Of a DNA stretch of 5,542 bases, positions 1 to 5,481 are shown piece after piece (position 1 is the first letter of the stretch; the number at the start of each line of letters is the position of its first letter). Under the pieces are notes generated by a model. The model searched no databases. It was not told where the DNA came from and saw nothing but the letters and a program-made list of their open reading frames with translations. A program made the position numbers and the translations under genes. Source of the DNA: Acidimicrobiales bacterium (GTDB taxonomy: Bacteria > Actinomycetota > Acidimicrobiia > Acidimicrobiales > JABEUL01); the NCBI GenBank assembly GCA_013044465.1, contig JABEUL010000269.1:1-5542 (forward strand), given 5' to 3'.

Positions 1-144
1 CGGAGAGTTCGAAGCGGAGCCGGGAAGCCTTCGACTACAAAATACTTGCCGAGAAATTGGCCCAAGGTCTTTGCCGTTACCCCTAGTTACTTTGACCGGA
101 ATATTAGTTGGCTAAGTGAAAAGCTTAGGTCATACTTTGTTTAA
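1..144 (+). CDS. possible 3' end of an unidentified gene (partial)
   Basis: Frame 1 is open from the left edge for 47 codons and ends at TAA 142-144. The peptide looks protein-like near its end, with NWPKVFAVTPSYFDRN followed by a short amphipathic stretch, but I recognise no family. The other two + frames close at 111-113 and at 84-86, so they are alternative candidates for the real gene end. An open stretch of this length is expected by chance in about one frame in ten, so this is weak support. No credible coding start is seen on the - strand here. If real, the gene stops 92 bases before the SRPBCC gene start and is read in the same direction. Confidence 0.25.
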   Translation, partial: RRVRSGAGKPSTTKYLPRNWPKVFAVTPSYFDRNISWLSEKLRSYFV

Positions 145-186
145 AATGTCAAAAAGTAAGCAAGGAGTGGTTTCTAGGCGCTAAAG

Positions 187-210
187 TCATAGATGGCTAT
201 CTATGAGCCA
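187..210 (+). promoter_or_regulatory. overlapping alternative hairpins in the leader of the SRPBCC-ROK unit
   Basis: TCATAGAT (187-194) pairs perfectly with ATCTATGA (199-206) around the loop GGCT. A competing stem, TGGCT (194-198) with AGCCA (206-210), reuses part of the same bases, so the two folds exclude each other. They lie 15-38 bases before the strong ribosome binding site. An attenuator or translational switch is conceivable, but an 8-bp stem with a short loop is not rare by chance in a window this size. No ligand-binding riboswitch core is recognisable and no U-run follows. Confidence 0.3.
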
Positions 211-224
211 AGCTATTTGCTGGT

Positions 225-232
225 GAGGAGGT
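225..232 (+). promoter_or_regulatory. strong Shine-Dalgarno site (GAGGAGGT)
   Basis: GAGGAGGT is close to a full match to the anti-Shine-Dalgarno sequence. Five bases separate the last G of AGGAGG (231) from the GTG at 237, an optimal spacing. It fixes the start of the SRPBCC gene and is much stronger than any other ribosome binding site in the window, which suggests this small protein is made in quantity. Confidence 0.85.
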
Positions 233-236
233 AAAA

Positions 237-686
237 GTGGCGGATAAGGCCACAGAACAAAAGATTATCGCAGGATCCATTGAGGACTGCTGGGCAGTTG
301 TTGCGGATTTAGAGCGATATCCAGAGTGGATCTCTAACATGAAAGAGGTTAGAGTGATTTCGAGAGACTCCGAAGGGAGAGCTCAGGAAGTCTCATTTAG
401 AGCAGCTGCATTTGGTCGCTCAACGAGTTATACCTTAAAATATGACTACTCCAAGGCTCCAAAAGTCCTGTCATGGGTATGGCTGGCAGGTGACATAACC
501 AACAAGCTAGATGGAAAATATACTTTCGAACAAAGTGACGGTGGAACTCTAGTTAGTTACGAGCTAGAAGCAGAACTAAAGGTTCCTTTGCCAGGTTTCG
601 TCAAGAGACGTGCTGAAACGAGCATTATCCACACTGCATTAAGTGAATTAAAGGCACGTGTGGAGGCTTCCGCCAAGAAGAAGTGA
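237..686 (+). CDS. SRPBCC-fold (polyketide cyclase/START-like) small ligand-binding protein
   Basis: This 149-residue protein has the features of a single SRPBCC/Bet v 1-like domain. An early helix segment runs through residues 15-34 (IEDCWAVVADLERYPEWISN) with the typical 'D..RYPEW...M' pattern. A series of strands follows, including VSFRAAAFGRSTSYTLKYDY (52-71) and GGTLVSYELEAEL (102-114). It ends in a long helix (about 118-146) with a Lys-rich tail. Such domains fold around a deep hydrophobic cavity and bind lipids, isoprenoids or polyketides; some are enzymes and some are carriers. No catalytic residue can be assigned, and there is no signal peptide or membrane segment, so it should be cytoplasmic. 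The GTG start is set by the strong site at 225-232. The ROK kinase gene begins 15 bases after the stop, which indicates co-transcription. Family is confident; ligand and function are unknown. Confidence 0.85.
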   Translation: MADKATEQKIIAGSIEDCWAVVADLERYPEWISNMKEVRVISRDSEGRAQEVSFRAAAFGRSTSYTLKYDYSKAPKVLSWVWLAGDITNKLDGKYTFEQSDGGTLVSYELEAELKVPLPGFVKRRAETSIIHTALSELKARVEASAKKK

Positions 687-701
687 GATAGAGAACAACC
701 T

Positions 702-1715
702 GTGACCTCTTCCAATATTACTATTGGAATTGACGTTGGCGGAACAAAGATTTTAGGTGTTGTTCTTTTGATCAAAAGAACAACAAGAGGGGATAGTAAC
801 CCTCTGAGCACGGGGTCTTTTAGCTTAGAGATAATCCAAGAGTTACGTGAGAAGACTCCTAACGACGGATTGGAATTGATTGATTCCTTGTTCAAAGTCG
901 TTAGTGAATTGAAACAAGCACTTAGTATCGAAAGTCCTGTTCCCGTTGGTGTTGGGGTTCCTGGTCTTGTCGACCATGAAGGATCACTTCGATTCTCTCC
1001 CAACCTCACAGCCATCAGGTCACTTCCTGTGGCTAAGTTACTGGCAGAGAAGTTGGCGCAGCCTGTTTTTGTGGACAACGACGCTACTTGTGCTCTTCGA
1101 GCAGAGTATTTAATCGGATCGGGAAGTAATTACAAGGACGTACTCTTGGTAACCCTTGGAACTGGTATTGGAGGCGGTATTGTCTCGGGTGGTGAAATAG
1201 TAACCGGCGCCTATGGTTTTGCTGGCGAAATTGGGCACATGGTTGTTGATCCATTCGGGCCAATTTGTCCGTGTGGACGAAGGGGATGTTGGGAAAGATA
1301 TGCGTCAGGAAGTGGTCTTGGACGTTTAGGGCGTGAGGCTGGTTTAGCTGGAGTTGCTAAAACCGTAGTCGAACTGGCAGGCGGCGACCCCGAATCGATC
1401 AAAGGCGAACATGTAACTGCGGCGGCACTAGCTGGTGATTTAGAAGCTTTGGGGATTGTAAAGCAGTTCGGTTGGTGGATTGCACTTGGCTTGGCCAACC
1501 TGGCAAGCGCACTTGATCCAGCGGTAATTGTTATGGGAGGTGGCGTAGTGGATGCCAAGGGAGTGTGGTTAGATGCCAGCAAAGAAGCATTCTCACAAAT
1601 GCTTGAAGGGCTTCAGTATAGGCCTGAGGTTCCAATTGAACCTGCTAAGTATGGGTCTTTTTCTGGTGCAGTTGGAGCGGCGCTTTATGCATTTGAGCGA
1701 ATTGAAGCTCTTTAG
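702..1715 (+). CDS. glk: ROK-family sugar kinase, probably glucokinase
   Basis: ROK glucokinases transfer phosphate from ATP to glucose, giving glucose-6-phosphate in the cytoplasm. The first phosphate motif is GIDVGGTK (residues 9-16). GVGVPGLVD (83-91) and VDNDAT (124-129, putative catalytic base Asp127) follow, then the second phosphate loop GTGIGGG (153-159). The ROK signature is complete: GEIGH (175-179) and CPCGRRGCWE (189-198) supply the zinc ligands His179, Cys189, Cys191 and Cys196 and the sugar-binding Glu198. A late glycine motif MGGGVV lies at 278-283. At 337 residues it is somewhat longer than the usual 310-320; much of the excess sits between GVV (19-21) and the TP at 52-53, where a palindromic DNA stretch is encoded. 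The GTG at 702 has only a weak upstream purine stretch, so translation may be coupled to the SRPBCC gene 15 bases upstream. Glucose specificity is inferred from family similarity; another hexose, or a transcriptional role as in some ROK proteins, is less likely because there is no N-terminal helix-turn-helix. Confidence 0.88.
   Translation: MTSSNITIGIDVGGTKILGVVLLIKRTTRGDSNPLSTGSFSLEIIQELREKTPNDGLELIDSLFKVVSELKQALSIESPVPVGVGVPGLVDHEGSLRFSPNLTAIRSLPVAKLLAEKLAQPVFVDNDATCALRAEYLIGSGSNYKDVLLVTLGTGIGGGIVSGGEIVTGAYGFAGEIGHMVVDPFGPICPCGRRGCWERYASGSGLGRLGREAGLAGVAKTVVELAGGDPESIKGEHVTAAALAGDLEALGIVKQFGWWIALGLANLASALDPAVIVMGGGVVDAKGVWLDASKEAFSQMLEGLQYRPEVPIEPAKYGSFSGAVGAALYAFERIEAL
758..785. repeat. 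perfect 28-base palindrome inside the ROK kinase gene
   Basis: The half-site TGTTGTTCTTTTGA (758-771) is followed directly by its exact reverse complement (772-785), with GATC at the centre and no mismatch over 14 base pairs. The symmetry breaks at 757/786. It encodes kinase residues 20-28 (VVLLIKRTT), and because it is in phase the opposite strand reads the same nine residues. Chance expectation for such a palindrome is about 4^-14 per site, far below one in this window even allowing for AT bias. No second copy is seen in the window. There is no U-run after it, so it does not look like an intrinsic terminator. Confidence 0.9.
786..805. repeat. second hairpin abutting the palindrome
   Basis: AGAGGG (786-791) pairs with CCCTCT (800-805) across the 8-base loop GATAGTAA. 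The stem begins at the base after the 28-base palindrome ends, so the two form a tandem-hairpin block of 48 bases, exactly 16 codons. A 6-bp stem alone would mean little; the exact adjacency is what makes it worth recording. It encodes kinase residues 29-35 approximately. Confidence 0.6.
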
Positions 1716-1750
1716 ACCAGGATTATTTCAACTCTAAATTTTACTAAGCT

Positions 1751-2947
1751 ATGCCTATGGAATTTAGACGTATCCCCGGATTGCCCCCTTATGTTTTTGC
1801 TGAAATTAATCAACTGAAACTTGAGGCGAGGCGTGCGGGAGAAGATGTTATTGATTTGGGTTTTGGAAATCCAGATATTCCATCGCCTGATGTAGCTGTA
1901 GAAAAGTTGGCCGAAGCAGCACACAACCCGAAAAATCATCGTTATTCTGCTAGTCGCGGCATACCCAAGCTAAGGATGGCTGTAGCCGATCTCTACAAGC
2001 GAAAGTTTGACGTGGATTTAGACCCAGAGACTGAAGTTGTAACAACAATCGGAGCAAAAGAAGGACTATCGCATCTCATGTGGACCTTAGTTGCACCTGG
2101 CGATACGGCTTTAGTCCCGTCACCGTCATACCCGATACACATATACGCCCCGCTTTTCGCTGGTGCTGACGTCAGACAAGTTCCACTTGGGGGAGAGGGC
2201 GGTGAATTGGCAAGCGAGCTATTTTTTGGGCGCCTTATCGAAGCCTGGGAATCGGCTTGGCCTAAACCGCGGGTAATCGTGCTGTCTTTTCCGCACAATC
2301 CAACAACTGCATGCGTGGACTTAGCCTGGATGGAGAGAATAGTTTCATTTGCCAAAGAACATGAAATTGTGCTTGTGCACGACTTTGCATATTCAGACAC
2401 CGCTTTTGACGGTTACGAACCCCCCTCAATTCTGCAAGTTAAGGGAGCCAAAGACGTATCCGTCGAACTCTATACACTCACAAAGTCATTTTCCATGGCT
2501 GGCTGGCGAGTGGCTTTTTGCGTGGGAAATAGCGAAGTTGTTAATGCACTGGCCAAACTGAAGAGTTATCTAGACTATGGCACTTTCCAGCCTATCCAGA
2601 TTGCGGCAACTGTAACTATGAACGAGGCTCCGGATTATCCGAAGGAAGTAAATGCAATTTATCAAAGCAGAAGGAATGCTCTTTGTGAAGGATTGAACCG
2701 GATCGGTTGGAATGTTGACTTTCCTAAGGCGACCATGTTTTTGTGGGCTCCTATTCCTGAGCCATATCGTGAACTTGGATCTTTGGAATTTTCCAAGTTC
2801 TTGATGAAAGAAGCCCAGGTGGCAACTTCTCCCGGCATAGGATTCGGACCTGGGGGCGATGGATTTATCCGGTTTGCTCTAATTGAAAATGAGCAGCGAA
2901 TAGCTCAAGGTGTCAGATCATTAAGAAAAGCACTGGTTAAGCTCTAA
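1751..2947 (+). CDS. alaC: AlaC-type PLP-dependent alanine aminotransferase
   Basis: This is a fold-type I, class I/II aminotransferase of 398 residues. It most resembles E. coli AlaC (412 residues, from memory), which makes alanine from pyruvate with glutamate as amino donor. Shared blocks are RIPGLPPYVFAEINQLK (7-23), the RYSASRGIPKLR motif, TIGAKEGLSHLM, SPSYPIHIY, 'KSYLDYGTF.P.Q', GSLEFSKFL and SPGIGFG with RFALIEN. Key residues are visible: Asn183 (in PHNPT), Asp211 and Tyr214 (HDFAYSD, pyridoxal ring contacts), the Schiff-base Lys245 in TLTKSFSMAGWR, and the substrate-carboxylate Arg374. LL-diaminopimelate aminotransferase is a related family and a common label for such proteins, so substrate is less certain than fold. 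It starts 35 bases after the kinase stop with no visible ribosome binding site; ATG codons lie at 1751 and 1757. It may extend the kinase operon or have its own leaderless promoter. Confidence 0.85.
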   Translation: MPMEFRRIPGLPPYVFAEINQLKLEARRAGEDVIDLGFGNPDIPSPDVAVEKLAEAAHNPKNHRYSASRGIPKLRMAVADLYKRKFDVDLDPETEVVTTIGAKEGLSHLMWTLVAPGDTALVPSPSYPIHIYAPLFAGADVRQVPLGGEGGELASELFFGRLIEAWESAWPKPRVIVLSFPHNPTTACVDLAWMERIVSFAKEHEIVLVHDFAYSDTAFDGYEPPSILQVKGAKDVSVELYTLTKSFSMAGWRVAFCVGNSEVVNALAKLKSYLDYGTFQPIQIAATVTMNEAPDYPKEVNAIYQSRRNALCEGLNRIGWNVDFPKATMFLWAPIPEPYRELGSLEFSKFLMKEAQVATSPGIGFGPGGDGFIRFALIENEQRIAQGVRSLRKALVKL

Positions 2948-2952
2948 ATTAA

Positions 2953-2968
2953 AATTAGATTTCTAATT
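2953..2968. terminator. weak AT-rich hairpin at the convergent gene ends
   Basis: AATTAG (2953-2958) pairs with CTAATT (2963-2968) around ATTT. It begins 6 bases after the alaC stop and overlaps the stop and last codons of sufU. A bidirectional terminator would be expected between convergent operons, but this stem is short and almost free of G-C pairs, so it is at best a weak one. Confidence 0.2.
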
Positions 2969-3443
2969 CTTCCATGGCTTGGAGAAGTGTATTCCATGAT
3001 AGGGTCGCACATTTGATTCTGACGGGAAATTTGACAACGCCCTGAAGAGCTGCAAGTTCTCCCATCTTGTCGGTATCTACTGGATCAAGTGATGCCTCAT
3101 CTTCGGGTTCACCGCCGAGATTCGTTTCATGAATTGACATAAGGGACTTAAAGTCTTTTATAAGCTTTCTAACCTCTGGCACCGTTGAACCATTTACCGA
3201 CTGGGCCATAAGGGACGCCGAAGATTGAGAGATGGAACAGCCCCGTCCGTCTATTCGTACGACTAGCTTGGGTTCGTTATTACCCTCGTCTGTTTTCTCC
3301 AAATAAACAATTACCTCATCACCACATAGTGGGTTGAATCCCTCTTGCCTGATAGCAGGTGGAGATTCCAGAGTTCCTCTATTTCTGGGATTTCTATAAT
3401 GATCGAGAATTATTTCTCTATAGAGATCTTCTAAACCAGACAT
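2955..3443 (-). CDS. sufU: SufU, zinc-dependent sulfur acceptor for Fe-S cluster assembly
   Basis: SufU receives the persulfide made by SufS and passes sulfur on to the SufBCD scaffold. The 162-residue protein carries the NifU-N/SufU pattern: LYREIILDHYRNPRN near the start, NPLCGD (37-42), GRGCSISQSSASLM (66-79) and RIKCATLSWNTL (142-153). Cys40, Asp42, Cys69 and Cys145 match the zinc ligands known in SufU. The region between the second and third cysteines is expanded (76 positions) and holds an acidic stretch around GEPEDEASLDPVDTD (111-125). Such an insertion is a mark that separates SufU from the IscU scaffold, and here it seems longer than in the Bacillus protein. The ATG at 3443 is preceded by AAAGGA at a 7-base spacing. 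It follows sufS by 29 bases and is the last gene of the cluster here; the DUF59/SufT gene often found next is absent. Confidence 0.93.
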   Translation of the reverse strand: MSGLEDLYREIILDHYRNPRNRGTLESPPAIRQEGFNPLCGDEVIVYLEKTDEGNNEPKLVVRIDGRGCSISQSSASLMAQSVNGSTVPEVRKLIKDFKSLMSIHETNLGGEPEDEASLDPVDTDKMGELAALQGVVKFPVRIKCATLSWNTLLQAMEELEI

Positions 3444-3450
3444 CTACTTT

Positions 3451-3456
3451 TCCTTT
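3451..3456 (-). promoter_or_regulatory. Shine-Dalgarno site of sufU (AAAGGA)
   Basis: On the - strand, AAAGGA lies 7 bases before the ATG at 3443, inside the 29-base sufS-sufU gap. It supports this start and shows that sufU is translated independently of sufS. Confidence 0.7.
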
Positions 3457-3472
3457 CAGACATATTAAAACC

Positions 3473-4726
3473 TTAACCCAACATCTCAACAACTTGAACT
3501 AGACCTATTATTAGGGCATCTATATCATGTGTATCGTTGTAGATTGAAAATGAGACTCTTGTGGTGGCACTAAGTCCGAGACGGTACATCAAGGGTTTAG
3601 CGCAGTGGTGGCCCGCTCTAACGCAGATATTGTGATCATCGAGGATTTGGGCCACATCGTGAGGGTGGACGGTCTCAAAAGAAAATGAGATAAGTCCTGT
3701 CCTCTTAGTGGTTTCTTTTGGTCCGTATAGTGTGATTTTTTCGCCAAATGTTGTCTTTAGTGAATTTGAGCAGTAATCAAGCAGACCTCTTTCATGCTCA
3801 CCAATTGCTCCATAACCAATCGCTGTCAAGTAGTCAATCCCAGCTCCAAGTCCCACTGCTTCGGCAATTGGTGGGGTACCTGCTTCGAATTTCCACGGAA
3901 TTTCATTTGTTTTGAATCCCTCTAGTGTGACATCTAGAATCATCTCTCCACCCCCAAGGAATGGTGGCATAGCGTCAAGGAGTTCTTCTTTCCCGTATAG
4001 CACCCCTATTCCAGTTGGTCCCATTACCTTGTGCCCGGTGAAAGCTAAGAAGTCGACATCTAAGTCAGAAACATCACATTGCCTATGGGGAACAAATTGA
4101 GCCGCATCGGCAAGCACTAAAGCCCCATTTTTATGAGCCATCTCTGTCAAGTATTTTACCGGAGGGATAGTGCCTAAGACATTTGATGCCATAGTGATAG
4201 CTAAAAGCTTTACTCCATCAAACTTGGACTCAATATCATCCAAAATCAATTCTCCATTTGAATCAATTTCTAGGTAGGAAATCCTGCAACCAGTCTGTTC
4301 TTTCAGCATTAGCCAGGGAACCAAATTGGCATGGTGCTCCATTTTGGTAGTTAAGATCACGTCACTTTCGCCTAAGTTAACCAATCCCCATGTTTTTGCA
4401 ACCAAATTAATTGCCTCGGTCGCATTTTTGGTAAAGACAATTTCTTTTGAAGGCTTGGGAGCGTTAATTAACTTGCCCGCCTTTACTCTGGCTTTTTCAT
4501 ATAGTGCAGTGGCATTTTCGGCTATGGAATATACTCCTCGATGCACATTGGCATGAGTTGTATGGTAGTAGTCATCCATTGCTTCTAACACTGAATCAGG
4601 TCTTTGTGAAGATGCCGCAGAATCAAGGTAAACCAACCGCTTGCCATTTTTGGATGTTTCTAAAATTGGGAAATCTTTTCGGATTTTATCCACATTTAGA
4701 ATTCGAGGTGATGCTGAACTACTCAA
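3473..4726 (-). CDS. sufS: SufS, group II cysteine desulfurase
   Basis: SufS is a PLP enzyme that converts cysteine to alanine and holds the sulfur as a persulfide for SufU. Counting from the TTG at 4726 (417 residues), the motifs are VYLDSAASSQRP near the start, NATEAINLVA, MEHHANLVPW (cofactor-stacking His131/132), ADAAQ (Asp207, Gln210), the Schiff-base lysine Lys233 in TGHKVMGPTG, FEAGTPPI, and the persulfide cysteine Cys375 in RAGHHCAKPLM with Arg391 after it. RAGHHCAKP with a short active-site loop is the group II pattern. Start choice: a GTG at 4735 would add three residues but has no ribosome binding site. The TTG at 4726 has AGGTGG five bases upstream and overlaps the sufC stop as TTGA, a classic coupled junction. 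A third option is the GTG at 4693, just before DKIRKDFPIL, also without a site. Function is secure; the start is likely but not proven. Confidence 0.93.
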   Translation of the reverse strand: MSSSASPRILNVDKIRKDFPILETSKNGKRLVYLDSAASSQRPDSVLEAMDDYYHTTHANVHRGVYSIAENATALYEKARVKAGKLINAPKPSKEIVFTKNATEAINLVAKTWGLVNLGESDVILTTKMEHHANLVPWLMLKEQTGCRISYLEIDSNGELILDDIESKFDGVKLLAITMASNVLGTIPPVKYLTEMAHKNGALVLADAAQFVPHRQCDVSDLDVDFLAFTGHKVMGPTGIGVLYGKEELLDAMPPFLGGGEMILDVTLEGFKTNEIPWKFEAGTPPIAEAVGLGAGIDYLTAIGYGAIGEHERGLLDYCSNSLKTTFGEKITLYGPKETTKRTGLISFSFETVHPHDVAQILDDHNICVRAGHHCAKPLMYRLGLSATTRVSFSIYNDTHDIDALIIGLVQVVEMLG

Positions 4727-5481
4727 TTTAGCCACCTGTCATAGCCAAGTTTGTCGACTTCTGCAACTAAGTCGATTCCCCCGGTCTCTTTGATACTTCC
4801 ACCAGCAATAACATGAACAACATCGGGTTTTACATAGTCGAGTAGTCGTTGATAATGAGTAATTACCAGTACACCGAGCTTGGGATCAGCCTCTTTTACA
4901 AGGGTGATTCCCTTTGCCACAATCCGCAAAGCATCTATATCAAGTCCCGAATCAGTCTCGTCGAGTATTGCTAATTCGGGATTTAAAAGTGCAAGTTGAA
5001 GTACTTCGTGTCGTTTTCTTTCCCCTCCACTAAACCCCTCATTCAGAGGTCTTTTGGCAAAGTCAGGATCCATCTCTAATTTTTCCATCCATTCGAGCAG
5101 TTCGATTCTTGCCTCTAAAATAGAGATATCCATTCCTCTTCTCGCTGACATTGCCTGTCGAAGGAATTGATGAACAGGCACTCCAGGGATTGCCTCAGGG
5201 TGCTGAAATGCTAAAAATATGCCTGCTTTGGCCCGAACGTCACTTGATAGTTGTGTAATATCTTCGCCTTTATAGATGATTTTCCCACTAGTCACCTGGT
5301 AGGAGGGGTTAGCCATCAATACGTTGGCCAAAGTTGACTTCCCGGATCCGTTAGGGCCAAGCAAGGCATGGATCTCTCCGGGTCTCACTTTCAAGGATAT
5401 GTCATGGAGAATCTCAGTGTTTTCAGCTGATACACAAAGATGTTCTACTTCGAGGAGAAATTGGTCAGTATCGTTTGCCAC
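4723..5481 (-). CDS. sufC: SufC, ATPase of the SufBCD Fe-S cluster scaffold
   Basis: SufC is the cytoplasmic ABC-type ATPase that binds SufB and SufD and drives cluster assembly; it is not a transporter. The 252-residue length is normal. Visible parts are Walker A GPNGSGKST (42-50), the Q-loop Gln93 in AFQHPEAIPGV, the ABC signature FSGGERKRHE (150-159), Walker B LAILDE (170-175, catalytic Glu175), the D-loop SGLD (178-181) and the switch His209 in VITHYQRLLDYV. LDETDSGLDIDAL and THYQRLL are strongly typical of SufC rather than transporter ATPases. The end 'GYDRWLN' is also usual. It starts with GTG at 5481, with only a weak AGG three bases upstream; an in-frame TAG four codons earlier rules out a longer N-terminus. 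The stop overlaps the sufS start by four bases. sufB and sufD are expected beyond the right edge. Confidence 0.95.
   Translation of the reverse strand: MANDTDQFLLEVEHLCVSAENTEILHDISLKVRPGEIHALLGPNGSGKSTLANVLMANPSYQVTSGKIIYKGEDITQLSSDVRAKAGIFLAFQHPEAIPGVPVHQFLRQAMSARRGMDISILEARIELLEWMEKLEMDPDFAKRPLNEGFSGGERKRHEVLQLALLNPELAILDETDSGLDIDALRIVAKGITLVKEADPKLGVLVITHYQRLLDYVKPDVVHVIAGGSIKETGGIDLVAEVDKLGYDRWLN
4732..4737 (-). promoter_or_regulatory. Shine-Dalgarno site deciding the sufS start (AGGTGG)
   Basis: AGGTGG on the - strand lies inside the last codons of sufC, five bases before TTG 4726. It overlaps the alternative GTG at 4735, so it cannot serve that codon. It is the main reason for preferring the TTG start. 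Confidence 0.55.

Noticed and set aside
1..30. tRNA-like GAGTTCGAAGC near the left edge
   Set aside because: The flanking bases do not form a T-arm or acceptor stem; only the TTCGA core matches.
92..147. Promoter-like hexamers TTGACC (92-97) and TAAAAT (142-147) before the SRPBCC gene
   Set aside because: They are not at a workable spacing from each other, and neither has a partner hexamer at 16-18 bases.
758..805. Palindrome and hairpin as an intrinsic terminator or CRISPR-like repeat
   Set aside because: No U-run follows, the stretch is inside an intact gene, and there is only one copy in the window.
751..823. TTTTAG direct repeats (751-756 and 818-823) bracketing the palindrome block as a possible target-site duplication
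   Set aside because: The copies are 67 bases apart, so precise loss of one copy plus the interior would shift the frame; a 6-base AT-rich repeat is easily chance.
557..1078. Long open frame on the - strand across the SRPBCC-ROK junction
   Set aside because: It lies opposite two well-supported genes, has a low-complexity Ser/Thr/Pro-rich product and no family resemblance; its only notable part is the mirrored palindrome peptide.
1211..1582. Open frame on the - strand inside the ROK gene
   Set aside because: Shadow of the kinase reading frame; Pro/Ser/Ala-rich product with no motif.
1993..2400. Open frame on the - strand inside alaC
   Set aside because: Opposite a strongly conserved aminotransferase; composition is that of an antisense shadow.
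2771..2800. 9-bp inverted repeat GAACTTGGA / TCCAAGTTC in alaC
   Set aside because: Stem of this size with a 12-base loop is expected about once by chance in a window this long, and the bases encode GSLEFSKF, a segment conserved in AlaC proteins.
4326..4731. Open frames on the + strand opposite sufS
   Set aside because: Shadows of the sufS coding sequence with no start site or recognisable product.
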